This document shows positions 41,091 to 52,716 of a stretch of 57,133 nt of DNA, in pieces (position 1 is the first letter of the stretch; each line of letters starts with the position of its first letter). The notes below the pieces were generated by a model. The model worked only from the letters and a program-made list of their open reading frames with translations. It was not told the origin of the DNA and did no database searches. This DNA comes from Zygnema cylindricum (taxonomy: Eukaryota; Streptophyta; Zygnematophyceae; Zygnematales; Zygnemataceae), in contig JBBHKE010003246.1 of NCBI GenBank assembly GCA_037447655.1, positions 39,005-96,137 of the forward strand, written 5' to 3'. The position numbers were made by a program, and so were the translations under genes.

Positions 41091-44000
41091 TTACTCAATT
41101 AGACCAATAGCCTTTCTGCAAAAATGTAATTTAGGTGCAGCAAGAGCTTTAGATAGAATATGTGCAACCATGTTTTTATCCGGCAAATAACACATTTTAA
41201 TGACCTTTGCAAGCACATTTTCACGGACAAAATGCAGTCTAATATCCATATGTTTGCTCTTAAAGTGATGGCTGGGGTTAGAGGCTATGGCAATTGCTGC
41301 CTGGTTGTCGCACCAGATGACTTGAGGACCAGTTTGCATATGTCCCAATTCCTGCAAAAGTGCATTTACCCACAGGAGTTCCTTGAGGGCAGAACTTGCT
41401 GCCATATATTCAGAATTCCATAGTTGATTGGGCAGTGACCTTCATAAGTTTGTTGCCCCAGCAACAGGTACCATTTCCAATCTGTAGAACAGATCCTGTC
41501 GTGGATTTCCTGCTCGGCATGTCTCCATAACTCGCATCACTCCAGGTTTTCAGCTTGACTTCTCCTCCTCCAATGACAAGTTTAAGATTCGAGTTCCTGC
41601 CAAGTACCTCATGACTCTTTTTGCAGCTTCCCAATCTGCCCTTTTTGGGTTTTGAAGACTCCTACTCAACGCTCCAACCGCTGCTGCCACATCCGGCCTA
41701 GTACAGTTCATAAATTAGATAAGAGATCCAACCTACCTGCCTATATGGTTTTGAGGCCATGAACTCCTCCTCCCCTGATTCTTGCATTTCATCAACTAGA
41801 ATGCCTGACTCAAAGTCAACTCCCTCTAATTTCTGTCTGTATTCCATAGGAGTGACACATCCTTTAGCCTCTTTCATATCAAACTTTTCAAGCATGGAAC
41901 TTATAGCCTCCTTTTGAGTTAACGTGATTTGCCTCTTACTTCTATCTCTCTCTACTTGTATTCCTAAAATGTATTTGGCCTCACCGAGGTCTTTCATCTC
42001 AAACCTTGATTTCATTGCTCTCTTGATCCTATTTATTTCATCTTTAGATTTGCTGATAAGAAGCAAATCATCTACATAAACAGCAATATACAGTATTCAA
42101 TCCTCCCCTTGTAAAACATAAACAGAATGGTCTGAACTAATCTTTTGAAACCTAGTTTGGTGAGGAACTCATCTAACTTTAGGTTCCACTGTTTGGGGGC
42201 CTGTTTAAGCCCATACAAGGATTTCATCAGTTTACCTACTAGATTTTCTTTTCCTTTTTCTACATACATTTCTGGTTGCTGCATATAAATAGTTTCTTCC
42301 AGCTCTCCATGAAGGAAAGTTGCCTTAACGTCCATCTGATTGACTTCCATGTTTTCAATAGCAGTTAAACTGAGAAAGGTTCTGACAGTTGGAAACCTTA
42401 CCATTGGAGAGAAAGTTACCTCAAAGTCAATTCCCTCTTTCTGTTTGTAACCTTTGGCCACAAGTCTGGCCTTGTACCGTTCAATCGTGCCATTTGGATT
42501 TAATTTTACTTTAAAAACCCATTTACTTCCGATGGCTTTCCGGTCCAGAGGTAGATCAACCAGCTCCCACGTTTTGGCTTCCATTATAGACTTCCTTTCA
42601 TTGTTTGCCGCTTCAATCCAGTGAGTTCTTTCTGGTGAAGAGAAAGCCTCCTGGGTGGTTTGAGGTTCTCCTGGGTTAGCAGAATAGGCAAAGTGGGAAC
42701 TTGATTGGAGGCGACTGCTAGTTCTCTTTCCCCCCGAAAATTCTAAGGCGGAGACCGATGGAAGTCTTGCGTTTCTTTGCTGTCTTGCAGCTGGTTGTGA
42801 CTGATCGTGTAAGTGTTCTCCTTGCTCCATTTGTCGTTGAAGGGGAACTTGAGTTCCCGAAATCACCGGATCTGCAAAAGGTTGCTGAACCGGTTGGTAG
42901 AACACTGTTTTCTGTGTGTCAAAAATAACATAGTCTTGAGATTTTTCGGCAACTTGAGTTTCTGTCATAGAGAAAATATATGCTGATTCTGACTCATCTT
43001 TTATAATAATGTTCCTAGACACTACTATCTTGTGCTTTTATAAAACATAAACTCTATAACCCTTTGAATTATCATCATACCCCATAAGAATACATGGTAG
43101 ACCTTTTGGTTCCATTTTCCATATATTTGGGGATGTGTTTAGAATAAAGCATTTACTGCCAAATACCCTGAAATGACTTACGTCTGGTTTCCTACCTGTC
43201 CATAGTTCAAAAGGGGTAGTAGTGACTAAACGAGATGCAATCTTGTTTTTGATATAGACAGCACAATTTGCGGCCTCAGCCCAAAATTTCAAATCTATAT
43301 TCTTTTCAGCTAGCATAGATCTAGCACATTCTGTAATTGTCCTGTTTAATCTCTCAAAAACACCATTTTGCTGAGGAGTGTAAGGAACTGTTAGCTGACG
43401 ACTAATCCCTTCATTTAACATAAAGTTTTCAAATTCTTTTGACATATACTCTCCTGCATTATCCGATCTGAGTTCCAGAATCGGAACTCCATGCAGTTTT
43501 TCCACCCAAGCCTTGTAATGTTTGAAGTGGCCGAACACTTCACCCTTTTCTTTCATGAAGTCGACTTTTGTGAACCGAGAGAAATCGTCTGTAAAAGCAA
43601 CCATGAAACAAACCCCCCCAACAAATGGCACCTGTGCTGGTCCCAAAACATCCGAATGAATAAGTTGTAAGACTTTTGTTGATCTGTGATCTGATTGCTG
43701 GGGAAAAGGCAACTGATGAATCTTGCCTAAAGAGCAACCATCACATGTTTTTACTGGCTCATTTGTTAGTGAAACACCCTCTATTTTACCAGCTTTGACC
43801 ATTTTTGTTAAGCTATCATAGTTAACATGGCCAAGTCTTTTATGCCATAATTCATTCTCAGATTCTACACCAGAATAGATAACATCATTTTCATTAGAAT
43901 CAGCCATATCCATACGGTAAATTTTGCTTGCATCTCTAGTTCCTGTGACTGCTATTTTGCCTAGCTTGCTCACAACCTGCCTACCTCCTTTAAGGGAGAC

Positions 44001-45285
44001 CCGAAAACCTTTACTCTCAACCAAAGATGTAGAAAAAAGGTTCTTTTTGAAATCAGGAACAATTAAAACATTATGAAGTGTTCTTTGTACTAGTTTCCCT
44101 CCTACATCTACCAGCAATGAGACATCACCCTGTGCAGATGTCTGCACACTCATTCCAGAAGCATAATAAATATTTCTTGCAGGTGTTGACTTCAGATTGG
44201 TAAAAAGTGACTTGTTCCAGCACATATGTGCTGATGCTCCGGTGTCCATTATCTGCCCACTGTCCTTAGAGCCTTCCATTGCCGCCGCCATTGCAAATAG
44301 CTCCAAATCGTCTTGCTCAATGAAGCTCAAGGACTCATTCTCCTCAGTGACAGATGATGAAAATAAGGAGTTGTTCTGTAATTGCTAACCAGAAAAGCTT
44401 TGGTTAAATTGACTCTGTTGTCATCCTGGCCTATATAATCCTGTCTTATTTGCCTTCTTTAGTTTTGGACAGTACCTATAACCATGACCTTTTTCTGAAC
44501 AGTTAAAACAAGCGGTGAAAGATTGTTTATTCTGACCTTGATTAAACTGTTTAAACTGACCCTGATTCTGATTAAACTGATTCTTTTGCAGAGTAAACTG
44601 ATTTCTTCCCTGATAAAACTGTCCTTTCCTGTCAAAGTCAATGTTGAATGCTTCTACGCTCTTTTCACCACTAAGCATCTTCGACGTAGACTCTTCTTCA
44701 AGCATAATATTAATAGCTAACTGAAGAGTCCAGCTAGACTTATCATTATTTTTCAATTTAGTTGATGCATCTTTCATGCTAGTAAGAAGACCCTTAATTA
44801 TCAGTGCAGCTTGCTGGAATTCAGGAAAAGATCCTCCAGCACAAGCATGAGCATCAATGAGAGATCTCAAATTGTCGGTATACTCGGCCATTGTTCCCCC
44901 CGAGTATTTGTAGTCCCATATTTTTCCAGCCAACGGGAGTTCTTCCTGAACATTCGCTTTCTCATAAGAAGTCTTTAGAGACTTCCATATGTCGATCGCC
45001 TTTTTCATTTTGATCCTCGACATGACCATGTTTTCCGAAAGGCAGAGTTTGAGAGTATTTCGAGCCTGTGAATTCTTCTTCGCCCACGTTGGATCAGCTT
45101 CATCAAGTGATCCATCCAGAATGTCCAACAGACCTGCATTTTCAAAATGTGACTCAACCATATCGACCCAGTAAGCATACTTCTGACCGTTAAAAATACG
45201 AATTCTTGAGGACAAGCCCATAACCTGTTATTCTATGACAACTAGTGCAGGTGGAGCTGCAGCAGTAGTGGTAGAAGTAGACATA
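41091..45285 (-). pseudogene. Copia element 1 gag-pol, disrupted
   Basis: A single gag-pol frame in element orientation. Gag starts MSTSTTTAAAPPA (45285), with zinc knuckle CFNCSEKGHGYRYC near 44510-44469. Protease has MDTGASAHM near 44245. Integrase has HKRLGH, CDGCSLGK, RSDNAGEY and QQNGVFERLNR. RT (42640-41700) has GSKWVFKVKLNPNG, NQMDVKATFLHGEL, SLYGLKQAPKQW and YVDDLLL near 42080. RNase H has TWSDASYGD, STTGSVLQIG, WCDNQAAIAIA and KSKHMDI. It is broken by in-frame stops just after the gag start (near 45229), at 44421-44423, near 44385 and at 43038-43040, a frameshift around 42120-42150, and a stop at 41410. It cannot encode an active element. Confidence 0.9.
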
Positions 45286-45439
45286 GCTTAAGCAGAAGAT
45301 TTTCAAGAAGTCCTCACAAAACACTATAAATCACCAGTCTAACACTTCACAGTTTTACTGAAATTTACCACACTATAGATCTTGACAAAAAAATCCAATT
45401 AACACAAAACTCAGCACAAAGGAACCTCAACATACATAT

Positions 45440-46225
45440 TGTTAACTCCCAAAGTTACAGCCAAATTGATCTAGTAGACCATAAGATACAGGACCTGCAA
45501 GTTTCCCAAAAACTGCCTTTTGGTTTCCTTATCTCAAAACTGGATACAAGAATATTTCTAAGTCCTATTCTTTATACTCTAAGAGAGCATCTACTACCTA
45601 TTAGCCAATCAGATGTCAGGACCCATAATAGTAGTACTGTACGATAGTATGACAAGGTACACTAGTGTACTTCCAAAAACCTAAATCCAACTAGCCTAAA
45701 AGTGAATAGTGAAACACTATTTCCTAAAGTGCTACGCTACAAAAACAATCTCTTCAGGTATTTACAATCTGATGTCGTACACATAATGGTTGCTTGCTTA
45801 GTCAGCAACCTCAAATACTTCCAACCTGCTGTGGTAAACTTGTACGACTATCTGGGACGTTTACGAAGCTCCTCGTCATCTGTGGTCCCCCTCAGAATTC
45901 TCGTCGTTAATCTGATACGAATCAACGTCTGATATTTGTCTTTTGGTATCAGTGTTCCCAGATGTCTGGTTTAATTTCCGTCCGCCCGATCCGACGAATT
46001 TAGTCGTCCGATAGATGACATGTGGCCAAGTCCATTCCGCATTTCCTGCACTGTCTAAAAGGCCGACGCGTGTATATGTGACCGTACTAATACTCTTTGA
46101 GAAAACATTATACTGTCACACTATTTAAGGTAAGTATTACATTTCAAACTACACCAAAAATATTCGAAGTACTTAGGCTTCCCTCACAACTCCATATACT
46201 GAAGACAAAGCTTAAAAAAACAACA
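45440..46225 (-). repeat. 5' LTR of copia element 1
   Basis: 786 bp, TGTTGTTTTTTTAAGC...GGGAGTTAACA in element orientation, followed by a leader running to the gag ATG at 45285. The sequence after the LTR (ATATGTATGTTGAGG) does not show the usual initiator-Met primer-binding site TGGTATCAGAGC. Confidence 0.88.
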
Positions 46226-46230
46226 ATAGT

Positions 46231-48958
46231 TATGTAACCTTGTTATTAACCTGTTTTTCTTCCAATCTTTTGCTACTTCTCTTTCCCTCTTCAAAATCTG
46301 AGGCCGGAATAGATGGTTCTCGTGGATTCTTTCGAACAATCTCGACTTCTCCCCTGTCCTTTGATTCTGAATCAATTTCCACCACGTTTTCCGCTTCGGG
46401 TAGAGTTGTCACTGGACTTTCCGCAGCCTAGTCTTTTTCGGTCTGATTTGTACCTGCAAGAATATCATCTTCTCTAAAAATTGGATAGTTAAGAAGCTCA
46501 AAGTCATCAGAAATTTCTGACTCAAATCTGATTTTTACTTACTTTGTATACTTGAAGGGATCCACAGACTTTCCTTCATCCATAACTACTAGATGCTTTA
46601 CTAAGATTATATCTTCCCTTTTTAGATCCTAAACTCTATATGCTTTAACATCCTCATCATATCCTAACAAGTATCCTGGTTTTCCTTTAGGATCTAGCTT
46701 TCAATTAGACCGATCTGTATCTAGACTGAATATTTGACTGCCGAAAACCTTTAAGTGAGATATGTCTGGTTTCCGGCCTGTCCACCTCTCATAAGGTGTT
46801 TGATCTTTTATACCTGAGGTAAGAACTCTATTTTTGAAGTAATTAGCACAGTTCATTGCTTCTGCCCAAAGCCTTTTTCCTATCTTCTTATCTGACAACA
46901 TACTTCTAGCATTGTCACTTAGTGTTCTATTTAACCTTTCAGCTACCCCATTCTGTTCCGGGTATTTTGGAACTGTCTTCTAGAATTGGACCCCATCTTC
47001 CCTCAGAAAATCCTCAAACTGGTTAGAAGTATACACTCCAACATTGTCACTCCTTATTCTCTTGATTGGAGTTTCATGGAGTTTTTCGCTCCATGCTTTA
47101 TGTTGTCTAAAACAATCTTGAGCTTCAGACTTGTTTTTCAAAAAATACACTCGGGAATACCGAGACCAATCATGAGTGATAGTCATCATAAATCTCTCCC
47201 CCCTTGGTGAGGGCACTTTAGCCGGTCCCCAAATATCTGTGTGTACTAGATCTAGAATATTTTCTCCCTTATAGGTGGTTGTTTTAGGAAATGGTAATCT
47301 GTGTGCTTTACCTTGAGCACATCCACTACAATCACTTATATTATTACTCTCAATAAACTGAATCCCTTCCACCACTCCTATCTTTTTCATCTCTCTTAAC
47401 TTATCTAGATTCACATGCCCAAGCCTCTTATGCCACATCATAATATCATGAACACCAGCATACTAAAGTTTCTTCTTTTCATTACTTAAAATCAGCCTAA
47501 ACATCCCTTGGCTACCTTTCTCAGCAATGAAATAGACCTCCTACTCAAAACTAGCAGTAAAGACTCCTTCCCTATTCTTAGTGAAAAAAGCCTTATCATC
47601 TAATATAGATGTAGAGATGAGGTTTTTGTTCAGCTCCGGAATAAACAATACATCGGAGAATGTACCTATAGATGTCTTTTCTTCTACTAACACTTTCAGA
47701 TCTACGAATCCTACAAGAGTAGTAGTGACTATCTTCCCATCCCCGTACTCTATCTCTACGGTGGGAATCTTTCTTATCTTAGTGAACAGGTGTTTATCCT
47801 TATACATGTGCATGGAGGCACCTAATCTATAATCCACCTTGCTTCACCTTTCAATCCACCGTAAGCACATTTCTGCCTTCGTGGAATTTCAACCTCGTTT
47901 TTCGCCTCCAACTCCTCATCCAATAGGGGCTCATCGTCCTCATCCTCAGATTCTGCCTCATGCACCTGTGTCACAAGGGCCTTTTTCTTTCCTCTCGTGG
48001 TACCACTGGTCTGCCCCTCCTTTAACCGAATCTCGGTTAGCTTAGTGCACTGCGGCATATAGTGCCCCGGTTTCTTACAAAAATGACATAAACCTTGGGA
48101 GCCCTTAGTCCGAACTCGTCGATCTGATTTTTCTGCTCCCTCCCCTCATAGTTTCCGACCGGTTTTTGGGAATCTTTGTTCCTCCAATCGGTCGCAATTG
48201 CTAAGGCTTGCCCACTCTTTCCTCCATTTGGATCACAATCGTATTCTCCCGAATGAGAATCATCCCTATTACTGAGTTCCATATCCACCTTAAGTTCGGC
48301 AAGTCCTACACACGGTTGACTATGTTCTCGAACTCATCGGGTAACTTCATCACTAAACAATTAACCTTTTCTTTTTCACTAAAATAGTTTCCCCCACTCT
48401 CTAGCTCCATGAAAAGTGTAGCAAGCTCATTGCAAAAATCCAACATCTTCCCCCCTTTGTATACATACTCCTTCACTTTTTGATCAACCAACTGTTGTTG
48501 CTGAATCGTACCACTTCGGTACATCTCTATGAGGGCCATCGAAAGATCGGATGCCCTTTCTACCTGCAAATGAGGACATGCAAGTCCTTGAGTAAGATGG
48601 CGTAGGATGAAGTGTTTTGCCGCCATATTGTTGAAGTTCTAAGTTTCAGTATCATTCGCCTCGTTCCTCGAATAGGTGACATGAATGCTGAACCAGTTGC
48701 TATTGGTGTGGTTGTCTCCTTCTCCGCTCCTTTGTCCACCACCTCTTGTTCCTTTATCTCCTCCGTTGAAGATGTATCTGTTTTCTTTGTGAATCTGCTT
48801 CCTCCAAACCTTGGAGGGATTCAAAGACTTGATGGACGCCCGAATCGTCCACTCACAATCCCCCAAAACCTTTTTTCGCATAGAGCTCCTATCATCATAC
48901 TTTCCCAATATATGAAGCCAATTCTATTAAATATTGGTACCCTAAAGGGTAGGCCCAT
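46231..48958 (-). pseudogene. Copia element 2 gag-protease-integrase remnant
   Basis: Gag begins MGLPFRVPIFNR...YWESMM (48958). It continues through SDLSMALIEMYRSG and MKLPDEFENIV to a zinc knuckle CHFCKKPGHYMPQC (near 48090-48050, in another frame). Protease is damaged: the expected D-T/S-G is replaced by DYRLGAS near 47830. Integrase has HKRLGHVN, CSGCAQGKAHRLPFP, VHTDIWGP, RIRSDNVGVYTS, EQNGVAERLNRTLSD and ERWTGRKPDISHLKVFGS. Multiple frameshifts and stops occur. The last readable part is the acidic linker ending at 46230. Confidence 0.85.
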
Positions 48959-48984
48959 AACCTAAAACTTTGAGACCTCCATAA

Positions 48985-49960
48985 GTCCGCAGAAAGGACA
49001 GCTTCTAAGAAGCCTCTAGGATAACCCTAACCCTTTTGTGTTTCAGCAAGAACAACTACCACCCTCGTAGACAAAAACTCTGACCACCTTCACCCCTGTG
49101 AAGGCAAGACTCCCCTAAGTCAATAGCAAAAAGAATCTCTTAATTTTCTCCCCTGAGCAGTAAGTTATGGAGGGTCAAAGTTGACCTTTTGTACAAAAGC
49201 TCTCTGAGAGAGAGGGTCCAATCTAGTAATTTTTCTAATTCCTATCTCTCTCACAGACTCTATCTACTAATGTACGGAGCCAATCATATTACTCTTCCGT
49301 ACACAAAATTACAGCTGCCGGTGTACTTTCTGTACGGACACTGTACGATATGCCCTAAATGTCGACACGTGGTATATCCGGATTTGATCCTTTAATCCTC
49401 AAAGATGCCGCGATCAAATCTTATTCTGCCACGTGTCATCTGATGTGGCGATGACAAAAAACCGCCGAAATCCTCTTCCGCGATCTCGGCATTCATTTTG
49501 GCCGTCCGATTAAATGCACATTTAATCGTAGCCGTAATATATACCTGCGCCGTATTCGTTTCGCTATTGAAACAAATGCGCGGTACATGTTTCTTGTCCG
49601 TACCTTGATTCGTACTTTTACATTCCAGATCTATGTATCGCGTAAATAGTTTCATTTAAATGAATTATCCTACGTGGTAATGTTTAATTAAATATCAAAC
49701 CAAATGGTATGTATCATTAGTTCTAAACTTAAAAGATAAGGCTATCGGCTACCGGCTCCTCACCGTCCGGCATGTACTTGGTTCAAATCCTGGATGTAGA
49801 CTATATCTTTTTAGTGAATAAACCCCTAACGGTACATAAACTAATATATTTCCCGTAAACCTTTGGAGAGCCTAGGTAGCCATGATTCTAGCTTCCTCTC
49901 CAATTTCTCAATGACTACGATAAGTTTGAGAGTGGGAGAGAGAAGTTAGAGATAGACTGC
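48985..49960 (-). repeat. Probable 5' LTR and leader of copia element 2
   Basis: In reverse complement, several stretches match 50547-51430 in order: CCATAACTTACTGCTC versus CCATAACTTAATGCTC, the CTCTCTCTMAGAGAGCTT region, and a CCGTACAnAAAGTACAnCGGC block. The gag ATG follows at 48958. The two sequences lie in opposite orientation, fitting a 5' LTR (-) and a 3' LTR (+) of related elements. Exact TG/CA ends not determined. Confidence 0.6.
49734..49802 (+). other. tRNA-like sequence in copia LTR (not an intact tRNA)
   Basis: GATAAGGC D-arm-like sequence, then CGGCTACCGG, then a good B box GGTTCAAATCC (49780-49790) with a partly paired T arm, followed by a TTTTT run at 49808. The acceptor stem does not pair, so I regard it as a tRNA-derived fragment. 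It is antisense to the copia 2 LTR, at a similar place to the tRNA-like sequence at 50700-50766 in the related LTR. Confidence 0.35.
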
Positions 49961-50064
49961 CTCAGTATCTTTCTATATTTCTATTTAGACCTAGAAAATA
50001 CTTAAAAACGCACCATTAATTTTCTACAAATTGTGGTTGCATTTGGGAGGGGAGCACACTGACA

Positions 50065-50530
50065 TCACTACTTGGAGTGATGCTAGGTATATGGGGATAT
50101 GCTTTTAAGAGGTGTACAACTGGATATGTGTTGCAAATTGGATCCGGTGCATGCCGTTGGAGTATTAAACAACAGAAAGTAGTTGCTCAGTCCACTATGG
50201 AGAATGAGTACATGGCTTGTTGTGCTGCCACCAATGAATTAATGTGGGTGAAATCTCTTCTTGAGGAACTTGGGTTCATGAAGTGTGGAACTCAAAATGT
50301 TTTTTGTGATAATCAAGATGTTATCTCTATTGCTGCTTATTGAAAACATCACTTTAAACTAAGCATATAGATATTAGACTAAGCTTTGTCAAAGAGAAGG
50401 TTGAAAAGAAATTCATCAAACTAGTTCTTAAAACTGATAAAGAAATGATTGCGGACATGATGACAAAACCAATGCCTTCCCCTAAGTTGATTTATTGCAG
50501 GAAAAATTGCGCATTAAAACTGAAAAGTGA
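50065..50530 (+). pseudogene. Copia RNase H fragment
   Basis: The 3' terminal part of a copia polyprotein, with the RNase H signature described for copia fragment 3. One frameshift occurs near 50085 and stops follow from 50341 onward (KHHFKLS, then several stops). It is a remnant without activity. Confidence 0.75.
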
Positions 50531-50699
50531 CTAAGAATTAAAGGGAGTGTTGAAAAGGGGTAATTAAAAGTTCACTTCTCTATTTTAGTTAGACTCCAAA
50601 GAGAGAGAGAGAGAGGATAAAAGACACGCCATGGCTGTCCCCTTATTTAGAAGGTGGCAGATTGGAGTTCAAAGCATTTTTCCAAAATGAGTGTCCCCA

Positions 50700-50766
50700 A
50701 CAAAAATTGAATGTGCGACCTGCGCGCTCAATATAGCCGTGCGCCTTAACCATTAAGGCATTGATG
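50700..50766 (-). other. tRNA-like sequence in copia 3' LTR (not an intact tRNA)
   Basis: On the minus strand it reads AATGCCTTAATGGTTAAGGC (a convincing paired D arm with GGTTAAGG), an anticodon-arm-like segment, then CGCAGGTCGCACATTCAA, a degenerate B-box/T-arm. No paired acceptor stem. It is antisense to the LTR and about 150-220 bp from its start. Confidence 0.35.
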
Positions 50767-51439
50767 AAACAATACTTATGAGGTTTGATAAGTACTTATT
50801 GTTTAACACGTCAGCTGAAACATACAAATTTGACGAAGAGGCGCATGTGAAACAATTAATGCACAGACGCGAATCCGAACCATGTAAATTTAATTGATGA
50901 GACGGCCGTCGTTGCAGCCGCCACCCGGACTGAGTTTTTGGCGGCCTTTGGAGATAGCGTCACACGATGCTAAGTGGCGCTACATTATTAGATACAGGGG
51001 AAGATGGGAGAAGAAACCATGGCTCCTGATTTGATATGCGTCACCTTGGAGGCCATGTCGTACAATAGCCGTACAAAAAGTACATCGGCCACTGTACCTT
51101 TTTGTACTATACAGTGTTCTTATTCGACTAGGGTTTAGTAGTAGGTAGACGTGAGTGAATAAACTAGGACTTAGTGAAATTTAGGTACCTCTCTCTAAGA
51201 GAGCTTGTAACTATAAAGGTCATGTTTGACCAGCCATAACTTAATGCTCAATGGAACAAATTCAGTGATTCTTTTGCGTTTGGCTCAGGGGAGTCGGGTC
51301 CTCACAAGGGTGAGGCTGGTAAGAATATTTGTGTGCTTAGGTGGCACTTATTCAGTGGGAAAGTGAAAGGGACAAATATTATCTTAGAGGCTTTACATAG
51401 GCTGCCCATTCTGTGGGTCAATAGAGACAACAGAATTGT

Positions 51440-52035
51440 AGGAGTGGCCGCCCGTGACGAGGCTAAAAAAAAAGAGCGTGATTATACCTGTCGCGACGCT
51501 AAGGATGGCTTCATTCTGATGGCGGTTGAGATATTTAGTTGTGTGGGTGTGGCTTTGGACAAGTTTTTCGTATTTGTTGTCAGCACTCAATCGAGAGGCG
51601 GGAACCGGGGAGCCCTTCTGTTTCAGTCTTTACTTCATTTTTTCGTCAACATTTTTCCGTGGCTTTTCAACAGGTGCTGGCTTCTATATTAGTTCGATCG
51701 TCTATTGCCATTATGGATCGATGGCGTGTTCTTAAACTTCCTCCTCGTGATCCTCCAGGATTCGAGGACTTACGTGGTTGCTTTCTATAGATTTTTAGTT
51801 AAGTTAGGTTTTTTTTGTTACGTGTTAGTTATTTCCTTTGATGTTTTGTTTACGGGGTTTTGCTTTTTTGGGTGTTTTCGATTTCCATGCCATTGTTTCG
51901 TATTTTCGTCGGTTTTGCCTTGAATTTCCTTTTTGTTTATTCCCTAGTCATGTGGTTTTTTTTGTTTTAGCAATGCTACTTCCTTTTGTTCCTATGGACT
52001 CAGATGGTTTACCATCGCGTTTTTTAATAAATTCG
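51440..52035 (+). mobile_element. 5'-truncated second copy of the RLE LINE
   Basis: Only the C-terminal coding part and 3' UTR remain. VAARDEAKKKERDY is parallel to VAARDAAVSKERDY of the first copy. After a frame change, SFFRQHFSVAFQQVLASILV parallels SFYRQHVSIALQRAQAAALL. The UTR ends with GATGGTTTACCATCGC and TAATAAA, matching the first copy's 3' end. 5' truncation against copia fragment 3 is what target-primed reverse transcription produces. Confidence 0.8.
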
Positions 52036-52484
52036 GCCCTAAGAATAAACTATATAACATACTCTATTATATTATTTACTTTATATAGCATGGCATGCCA
52101 CGTATAATGAATATGTTCCGTACTTATTTAATGAAATTGATTACAGACAGCGCAACACATAAAAGTCCTCAGCTTAAAATAATAGTTTATAGTTCTAAAA
52201 TAATAGTACCGAATCGGAAAAATTAGATTACATTGTAAATTTTTAAAATCAAACTTTTTCAGAAAACAGACGTATAGACGTTGAGACTGCCGCCATTTAC
52301 CGCCACCATGGAAGTAATATGAGGGCATAACTAACCTTGCAAAAAAAAAATAACAATCAAAAAGACATTCTGGACGGGCATGGGAGGGTGTAAAACCAAG
52401 TAAAACCCCGTTAAATTAGAAATAAAGAAGGAAATATCGCGATTGTTTATCGAACTCGGTGGGAAGGGAGTCCGCAGCGCGTCC
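52036..52484. other. No gene seen
   Basis: AT-rich spacer after the LINE fragment. No domain-bearing frame. Confidence 0.5.
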
Positions 52485-52716
52485 GGGGAATTACACGTAC
52501 AGTGAGTGTACTGGCCGTACATTTATCTGTACAGTCCGTACAGATATCGCTGATAGCTATCAATATCAGTGTTATCGCCGATAACAACCGATAAATATCG
52601 GTTATTTATTGGCAATAACACCGATAACGATATATTTTACCAATATATCGATTATCTGCTACCCAAAAAAAGGCCCATATCGGTTATCGGCAAATTCTTA
52701 CCGATACAGAACACTA
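52485..52716 (+). mobile_element. Right half of a second hAT-like MITE
   Basis: Matches the right half of 28427-28886 (for example TTACACGTACAGTGAGTG-like, ACTGGCCGTACATTTATCTG, AAAAAAAGGCCCATATCGGT), ending CCGATACAGAACACTA. As in the first copy, it is followed directly by a family A MITE-like end (CTAATTACGATTCACAGTGTA). The left TIR is not identified. Confidence 0.6.

Larger units (their letters stand above)
40284..46225 (-). mobile_element. Ty1/copia LTR retrotransposon, element 1
   Basis: Minus-strand copia element of 5.9 kb with LTRs at 45440-46225 (5') and 40284-41067 (3'), both TG...CA. A polypurine tract (AAGCTTTAGGGGAG) abuts the 3' LTR. The domain order gag-protease-integrase-RT-RNase H is that of Ty1/copia. 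It interrupts or abuts an older copia element at 46226. No clean 5-bp target duplication can be tested, because the 3' LTR continues into a second copy's leader. Confidence 0.92.
46226..49960 (-). mobile_element. Ty1/copia element 2, truncated after integrase
   Basis: An older minus-strand copia element. A 5' LTR/leader region lies roughly 48985-49960 (related to 50547-51430), gag starts near 48958, then protease and integrase. The linker to RT ends abruptly at the 5' LTR of element 1 (46225). No RT or RNase H of this element remains on that side. LTR outer boundary approximate. Confidence 0.75.
50060..51430 (+). mobile_element. Copia fragment 3: RNase H tail and 3' LTR
   Basis: Plus-strand remnant. 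RNase H codons from TWSDA (about 50074) run through TTGYVLQIGSGACRWS, QSTMENEYMA, ELMWVKSLLEEL and VFCDNQDVISIA to a stop at 50341, with decayed sequence to 50530. A polypurine tract (AATTAAAGGGAG) precedes TGTTGAAAAGG at 50547, the 3' LTR start. The LTR/leader-like homology to element 2 runs to about 51430. RT and everything upstream are missing. Confidence 0.75.

Noticed and set aside
49734-49802. Functional tRNA gene
   Set aside because: A good B box but no pairing acceptor stem and a poor anticodon arm. It is better explained as a tRNA-derived fragment in an LTR.
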